Positions 8,916 through 13,695 of a DNA stretch of 13,695 nucleotides are shown in pieces. The position numbers and the translations under genes are program-made. The stretch is from Terfezia claveryi. Its lineage: Eukaryota > Ascomycota > Pezizomycetes > Pezizales > Pezizaceae. The notes beneath the pieces are model-generated. The model was not told where the DNA came from and did no database searches. It worked only from the letters and a program-made list of their open reading frames with translations. Location: NCBI GenBank assembly GCA_015179025.1, contig WHUX01000693.1, forward strand, positions 1-13,695, read 5' to 3'. Numbering within the stretch: position 1 is the first letter of the stretch; every line of letters starts with the position of its first letter.

Positions 8916-10186
8916 TGCATTGCTGCTGCGTGTGCTGACATTGTCGTCGACGTTCTAGCTGGAGACCCTCGGCCACAGAATGATACATTGGATGAAGTCG
9001 GGCGACACGGAAGGGAGATGGACCGGCAAGCCGCGGAGCGTGAGCGTAGGAGTCGTGAGCAGCAGGAAAGGGAAGATAGAATTAGGCGAGAGAATGAAGA
9101 GAAACTACAACAAGAACGGGAGCGCCATGAGAGTAAGCAGAGGGAGGAAAACGTAAGACATGAGGATGAAATGAGGAGGCAGAGGGAGGAAAGCGAGCGG
9201 CAGAAGGCAGAAGACAAGGAAAAATTGACGAGATTCGCAGAGCGGCGGCGGAAAAGGTCAAGGAAGAACAAGATAGACATGAACAGGAAAAGCAGCGATT
9301 GGAAGAAGAGACAGAAGCAAAGTTGGCTGCTCAAAAGGCTGAAGCTGAGAGAATTCTTCAGGAGGAACAAGCGAAAGCCAGGGAGCAGACGGAACACATG
9401 GAGCGCGAGCAAGCCGAACTGCGGGCCAAGTACACGGCAGGAATTCATCCGGAGGTATGGCCCACATCAGAGGAGCGAAAGAAGGCCGAGGAGATGTTGG
9501 TGAGCCAAGGGAAGCGCACTTCCACTGTGCCATCGCCGGTCTTGCAGGCAGTGGCAAGAGCTCGTTAATCAATGCAATCCGCGGGTTACGGAATCATCCA
9601 GCCCCTGGAGTCGCACCAATCGGGGTCGCTGAAACCACGCTGACCGTCACTGCTTACCGCGACCTGCCACAGAACCTCCACGCAGCCGCTTTATATGGTA
9701 CGATATTCCCGGTGCTGGGACTATCAAAATCAAAGGCTGGCAATATTTCAACTCTCAAGGGCTCTTTGTATTTGACCTAATATTTGTCGTGGTCGACAAC
9801 CGTTCAGCGAGCAGGACCTTATTATCCTACAGCATTGTGAGCGTTACAAGATCCCATCCATTATTGTTCGCTCCAAAGCAAACCAACATATTGGCAACTT
9901 GATGAGACAGACGTATAAATGGGATGGCTCAGACGATGAGCGGGATTTCGATGAGGTATATTTGAAGGCACGAGAAGCATTCATAACCAGCACGCGGACC
10001 AGTATCCGCGAAAATCTGAAGGCTGGAAGTCTGAGTCCAAATAAACCAATATATATTGTGTCATGTGATGCGTTGGTATTCCTGATTCAAGAGGACAAGA
10101 AGAGGCTCAAAAAACTGAATCAGATAATCGACGAACCGCAACTTGTCATTGAACTCTATTCTACGGTGAAAGAAAGGAGGTACTGA
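8916..10186 (+). pseudogene. IRG-like GTPase with N-terminal coiled coil, frame broken four times
   Basis: P-loop GTPase of the immunity-related GTPase (IRG) type. The first open segment runs from after TAG at 8913; the first in-frame ATG is 9018. Residues from there to about 9430 form a highly charged Arg/Glu/Gln/Lys coiled coil of roughly 135 residues. The G domain follows: G1 GLAGSGKS (9538-9561, with canonical GKS rather than GMS), the switch region VAETTLTVTAY, G3 WYDIPGAGT (from 9696), GWQYFNSQGLFVFDL, a DNR-F-EQDLIIL segment, G4-like IVRSKANQHIG, then a helical C-terminal part with IYIVSCDALVF ending at TGA 10184-10186. These blocks lie in frames 0, 2, 1, 0 and 2. Each switch can be repaired by one base in a short run: A5 at 9220-9224, TT at 9520-9521, CC at 9663-9664 and TT at 9803-9804. 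No intron is visible. Whether this is real decay or sequence error cannot be told here. The GTPase family call is firm; what the protein does in a fungus is not known to me. Confidence 0.82.
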
Positions 10187-10577
10187 GGGTTATGTGCCTG
10201 CTAGTTTAGCTGTGGCTTTTTAACTGCCAGTGGCATGGCAGTTTGTGCATGGGTTCCATTAATATCAGGCATGAGGCTTCTTTAAACCGCTTTCATTCAT
10301 TAGCAAGGTTTCATTCTCTTGTTGCGTCCTGATCTTTCTCTGCCATTTCTGGCTGATGCCAGCGTTTGTCTTTAGTTATATTACGCCCATTCAATCTAAC
10401 TACTTACGTATGAAATTGCTACTCGCGTCTCTATCCGTCCCAGACACTTTATCTTGGCTGCGCATCATCTATAGGAGTGTGTCTGTATATATTGCTAGGG
10501 TATGTTATTAGATTTATATAACGTCTAGCAGTGGATACTAGTGGCACGTAAAGCCTATACCTGAGAGTAGAAAGTGC

Positions 10578-10597
10578 TTATAACTGGTTATAACTGA
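10578..10597. repeat. 10-base tandem repeat (TTATAACTGG/A)2
   Basis: TTATAACTGG directly followed by TTATAACTGA, 14 bases before the TCAGGGTA-type motif at 10611. Function unknown. Confidence 0.8.
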
Positions 10598-10610
10598 GGG
10601 CATCAAGAGT

Positions 10611-10618
10611 TACCCTGA
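10611..10618 (-). promoter_or_regulatory. TCAGGGTA motif 3' of the GTPase gene
   Basis: TACCCTGA on the plus strand, within the longer form GTTACCCTGAA. It lies 425 bases past the GTPase stop codon, almost the same distance as the copy beyond the GH17 gene. Confidence 0.3.
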
Positions 10619-12416
10619 AAACCCTCTATTTTCGTTACTTCGCCAAGCTCAGGAGGTTTTTCTGTTTAAAATGAAAAATAAAATAAAACAAATAGCTTTC
10701 CATTTTTTTTTTGGAATACAAACTAACAACTAGAGGTTGCTAGGGCCTGAGACGGGAAAATGAAATTAAGTAGTAAATAAAGCTAAAATAGCGAGTTTAT
10801 CAGCCAGCCCTCAGCCGACGACCATCATGATGGCTTAACGACGGCTTCCAAGATTAGATACAGAAAAGATTACAAAATTTCTAATAATGCATAGAAAAAG
10901 TCTCAGATAAGGAAGGAAGAATTAATCAATGTTTAAGATAGTAGTCATGTGAGCGGGCTCAGCATGGATTTGAACTTGTTCGATGAATACTTAAGTATGA
11001 GTAAGAAAAGAAAAAAAAAAGAAAGGTAATAGCATTCAATGTTACACAAATATCTTTACACTAATTTTTTTTTACATAATTAGACTTGCATATTGAGGAT
11101 AGGGGGCGAGCTTGAGTGAAGGAAAAAGAATCTGATGCTGAATGTTGAACCTGAGCATGAGGTTCTCTAAGATTTTCATATCCTAATGACGTTCAGTGGG
11201 GTGAAGGGATTTTCTTTGCAAAAGTGAAATGGGGGAGAGATGGAGGGGGATGGTGATTGTAATTCTGCGTGGAGAAGATAGGAGTTATGAGTTATGTGTT
11301 GGGAGCATACTATCGGGTATACTAATCTGTTTTGTATGTATTCAAGAATAGAAAAAAATGATTACTCTGGTAGGATACCCTGAGTAATAAACTAACCTAT
11401 GATTAAGAAAGTAACCCGCAAATAAAAAACAAGACACTGAACGTAGTTTCTTGCAAGATCCAACGTACCATAAGTAACACTGCAATCTTATCCGCGAGTT
11501 TTCTACGGTGCATAACTTGGCCTAGCTATGCCAATGAAGGTTCCCGTTTAGCGTTGATCATCTAGAATAACTGGCAAGGGTGTTTATTGACCCAAGATGT
11601 TGTGGTGGCGCTTTAGGCTATCTGTGATTATATCTTTTGCTCTATGGGGTGGAGCATTATTATCCCAATTGTGCGGTTCATGTTTGTAAATGGCAGGGGG
11701 GACAAGAATTCTGAGCATCTACTAAAGAGAAGTTGGGTAAGGACTGTATTTCATCTATGTAGTCCCAAAAGGGCAAAGAAATGTTTCTTCGAGACCACAA
11801 AAAAAAAAAAAAAAAAAAAAACCTAGGATTTTTATACCTACTTGCTTAGTCAACTCTCTCTTGTCTATATTTGGAATCTGAAATCCTCAAGTTTTGTCTA
11901 GCATCTACACAGACATCAAACTTGTATTCTCAAGTCTGTTGTTACTGTTCTCACTATAGACTAGGACTCACTGCTGCACAGCTCATTCTTGGTTCCGCAT
12001 TAATGGAGTGCTGAGAACGTTCACTGCATACAGATCTTAGAATAGCAGAAATCAATAAATCTTTCACTTAGTACATATATGTGAGTATTAAGTGAGCACA
12101 CATGGAGTAGTGTTGCATCTCTGCTCACCTGGTTTGGAAATACAAATATAACAGACTATATAGCAGGTCTATTCCAGGGTGATTCTGATTCACACAACTG
12201 CCATTGAATAGCACACACACACAGAGAAGAGATGGAGGAGGGGGGATATTAGCCACACAAAAAATGCCATGACAGAACCACTGAAACACTCGAGAAAGTA
12301 TCTGATAAAGTTCATTAAAGTCTCCTGAATAATGGAGTATCGTTACAACCAACGTACTGACCGTATCAGCAACATTGCCTTGACAATTAGGACTAAACGC
12401 AAATATTCTTCTAGGT

Positions 12417-12424
12417 TACCCTGA
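12417..12424 (-). promoter_or_regulatory. TCAGGGTA motif 3' of the DUF3638-type gene
   Basis: TACCCTGA on the plus strand, within GGTTACCCTGAA, about 463 bases past the inferred stop codon. Its orientation relative to the gene is opposite to the other two 3'-flank copies, so strand-specific action is not indicated. Confidence 0.3.
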
Positions 12425-12886
12425 ATCTTGTAGTTAGTTAACAAGAACAAAACGATATGTTACCCCCTCCCCTTGGGATCACAATAAGATTATCGTCCTT
12501 GATTTTGCTAACCGGGATCTCAACGGAATAAATTGTTATTTGCTAGGATCAGAGACTAGTCTGGAGGAGGAGACACTACTTTTCCATCGATATACCGACC
12601 CGGATTTCATGCATATCTTACCGAGACCAACGGTAGGGAATATGAAATGATCTCGACTCTAATATGCACATATCAATAATGAGATCTATATTGGAAATGA
12701 AATAGAGCAAATCTTCCCCAAAAAAAAAAAAAAACTACGAAAGGAAAAGAATTCACAAAAATCAATCAATAGAAAGGGCTCCAAAAAATAAATCAAAGTA
12801 AATTCTATGTAGCAAAGGAATAACATATCCACCATCATCAGTGAAGATTGCCTATTCCCATGCTGTTCTTCTTCGTCATCACATCA

Positions 12887-13695
12887 TCATTCACTCGGAA
12901 ACCAATCTTTCCTCCAGTCCTTTCCTAAGCTGCCGACATGCAACATACAACCTACATGCGTAGAGAGATAACTTTGACCTTCCTTCTCAGTCCAATAAGT
13001 ATTCTTAACAGTGGTAGCGGACTTCTTTCAAATGGCGAGAGTGGCATTCCCAAAATATTCCTTGCTTCTGGGCTCTTAACGTGACCATCCGGGGAAATCA
13101 AACCCTCTTTCTGTGCTGGTACATCCTTAAAATAAAGTCCAAGAAAGCCGCAAATACGCTCATAGGAAGCGTAGTCTTCAAAATACAGTTCTCCAGAGAA
13201 AAGACCGAGGAGATCAATTACAGGGCTGTGAGTGGGACTGTGAGTGCATGTCGTGAGAGACAGGTGGCAGAGTATAATAATCCAACTTATTATATGATGG
13301 GCTAGCCTTCGTGGTCCGTGGAGCGTACATGTGTAGAGTAACAGTTTCTGACACACGAATTCGTGAGATGAGGCTGTTGACTTCCCACGGACTCAGAATT
13401 ATCAAGACGGAAGGATCAGCACGGGTTGACACAACCCAATTCACAAGCATGAGATAGTCGTCCATGCCTTTATTCCGTTTTCTGATCTCAACTGTGTTGG
13501 CAAAGTCCGTTGTGACAAGTAGAGTCTGTGGCCAGGCCCCACGCTGCATATGCTCCGCAGCGGCAGTATTCAATAGGACGTCAAAAGCCGGAAGGAAAGC
13601 ATCCTGGCGGAGTTTGAGCCCTGGCAATTGACCGCTCTCAATAAAAGTTCGGAGATGGGTGGTTACTCGGTGCTTTCTTGCTTCCGCCGGGGGGG
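12887..13695 (-). CDS. C-terminal part of a DUF3638/DUF3645-family protein, partial, frame broken
   Basis: The gene enters from the right edge and its 5' end is outside the window. Family members are very large (around 3000 residues) fungal proteins, sometimes labelled ubiquitinyl hydrolase in databases, with no function I can confirm. Matching features in order: LLVTTDFANTV, a DDYLMLVNWVVSTR segment, VLIILSPWEVNSL, ETVTLHMYAPRTTK and LDYYTLPP (13695 to about 13245); then LLGLFSGELYF, ICGFLGLYF and SPFERSPLPLLRILIGLRRK (13212 to about 12978). The two parts are in different frames and join if the CCC run (minus strand, 13223-13225) loses one base. The second part stops at 12952-12954. The family usually continues after the RRK segment, and removing one TC unit from the repeat at 12962-12968 continues the frame through STHVGCMLH to a stop at 12887-12889. 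The first break is better supported than the second. Confidence 0.7.
13223..13246. repeat. 12-base tandem duplication in DUF3638-type gene
   Basis: Two adjacent 12-base units differing at one position (GGGCTGTGAGTG and GGACTGTGAGTG). On the coding strand they read as a His-Ser-Gln repeat in a variable loop between conserved blocks. The frame break of this gene falls at the GGG that opens the first unit. Confidence 0.8.

Larger units (their letters stand above)
10187..12886. other. Intergenic spacer between convergent genes
   Basis: About 2.7 kb between two convergent genes, with only short, domain-free frames. It holds the 3' flanks of both. Contents: the tandem TTATAACTG repeat at 10578, TCAGGGTA-type motifs at 10611, 11376 and 12417, AATAAA-rich sequence at 10676-10690 that could serve as a poly(A) signal for the plus-strand gene, A23 at 11799-11821, a short CA repeat near 12212-12222 and A15 at 12720-12734. 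I saw no tRNA, rRNA or transposon ends. Confidence 0.55.

Noticed and set aside
8873..9448. 191-codon minus-strand open frame rich in Ser, Leu and Phe
   Set aside because: It is the antisense shadow of the Glu/Arg/Lys-rich coiled coil on the plus strand; the composition is exactly what complementing that sequence gives.
9500..9547. GTGAGC...TTGCAG, a 48-base intron-like stretch in the GTPase gene
   Set aside because: Removing it would delete the first half of the P-loop (the residues before GSGKS), which is intact and conserved when read through, so it is not a plausible intron.
10960..11000. tRNA-like sequence around GGATTTGAAC
   Set aside because: It resembles the end of a reverse-strand tRNA T-arm, but no matching acceptor, D or anticodon stems can be paired at the proper spacing.
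1..13695. CRISPR arrays, rRNA genes, transposon terminal repeats
   Set aside because: No regularly spaced repeats, no rRNA-like conserved blocks and no long terminal repeats or inverted ends were seen; the repeats present are microsatellites and short tandem duplications.

Overview
The window looks like nuclear DNA of a filamentous ascomycete (Pezizomycotina). The best gene is a BtgC-type, membrane-anchored GH17 beta-1,3-glucanase. A second gene is the C-terminal end of the very large fungal DUF3638/DUF3645 protein family, and a third is a fungal IRG-like (immunity-related GTPase) protein. Fungal-style splice signals, low gene density and long A/T and C homopolymers in the spacers fit this. 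I cannot name the genus; a gene-poor genome such as a Pezizomycetes species is possible. All family calls come from motifs I recognise by eye, not from a search.

Layout. 1-320 (minus): remnant of an unrecognised coding sequence running off the left edge. 321-3336: low-complexity spacer without a convincing gene. 3337-6024 (minus): GH17 glucanase with a long disordered cytosolic N-terminus, one membrane anchor and an extracellular catalytic domain. 6025-8118: spacer and promoter region with two identical paired-CCAAT elements. 8119-8587 (plus): candidate two-exon gene, possibly the lost N-terminal part of the next one. 8916-10186 (plus): coiled coil followed by an IRG-type GTPase domain, readable only across four single-base frame breaks. 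10187-12886: spacer. 12887-13695 (minus): C-terminus of a DUF3638-type protein, cut by the right edge and broken at two short repeats.

Two things stand out. First, every recognisable gene is broken, and most breaks sit in a homopolymer or short tandem repeat with a length change of one unit. Two of the damaged families (GH17 BtgC and DUF3638) are normally intact in fungi. Slippage-type sequence or assembly error is therefore the simplest explanation, but real slippage-driven decay is not excluded. Second, the spacers carry an over-represented motif, TCAGGGTA (seven exact copies plus two TCAGGGTTA variants, none seen in the coding regions). Three copies lie about 425-470 bases past the stop codons of the three main genes.

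The genes do not form an operon or an obvious pathway. The glucanase belongs to cell-wall remodelling. The IRG-like GTPase belongs to a family known in animals for attacking pathogen-containing membranes, whose role in fungi is unclear to me. The DUF3638 protein has no function I can state.
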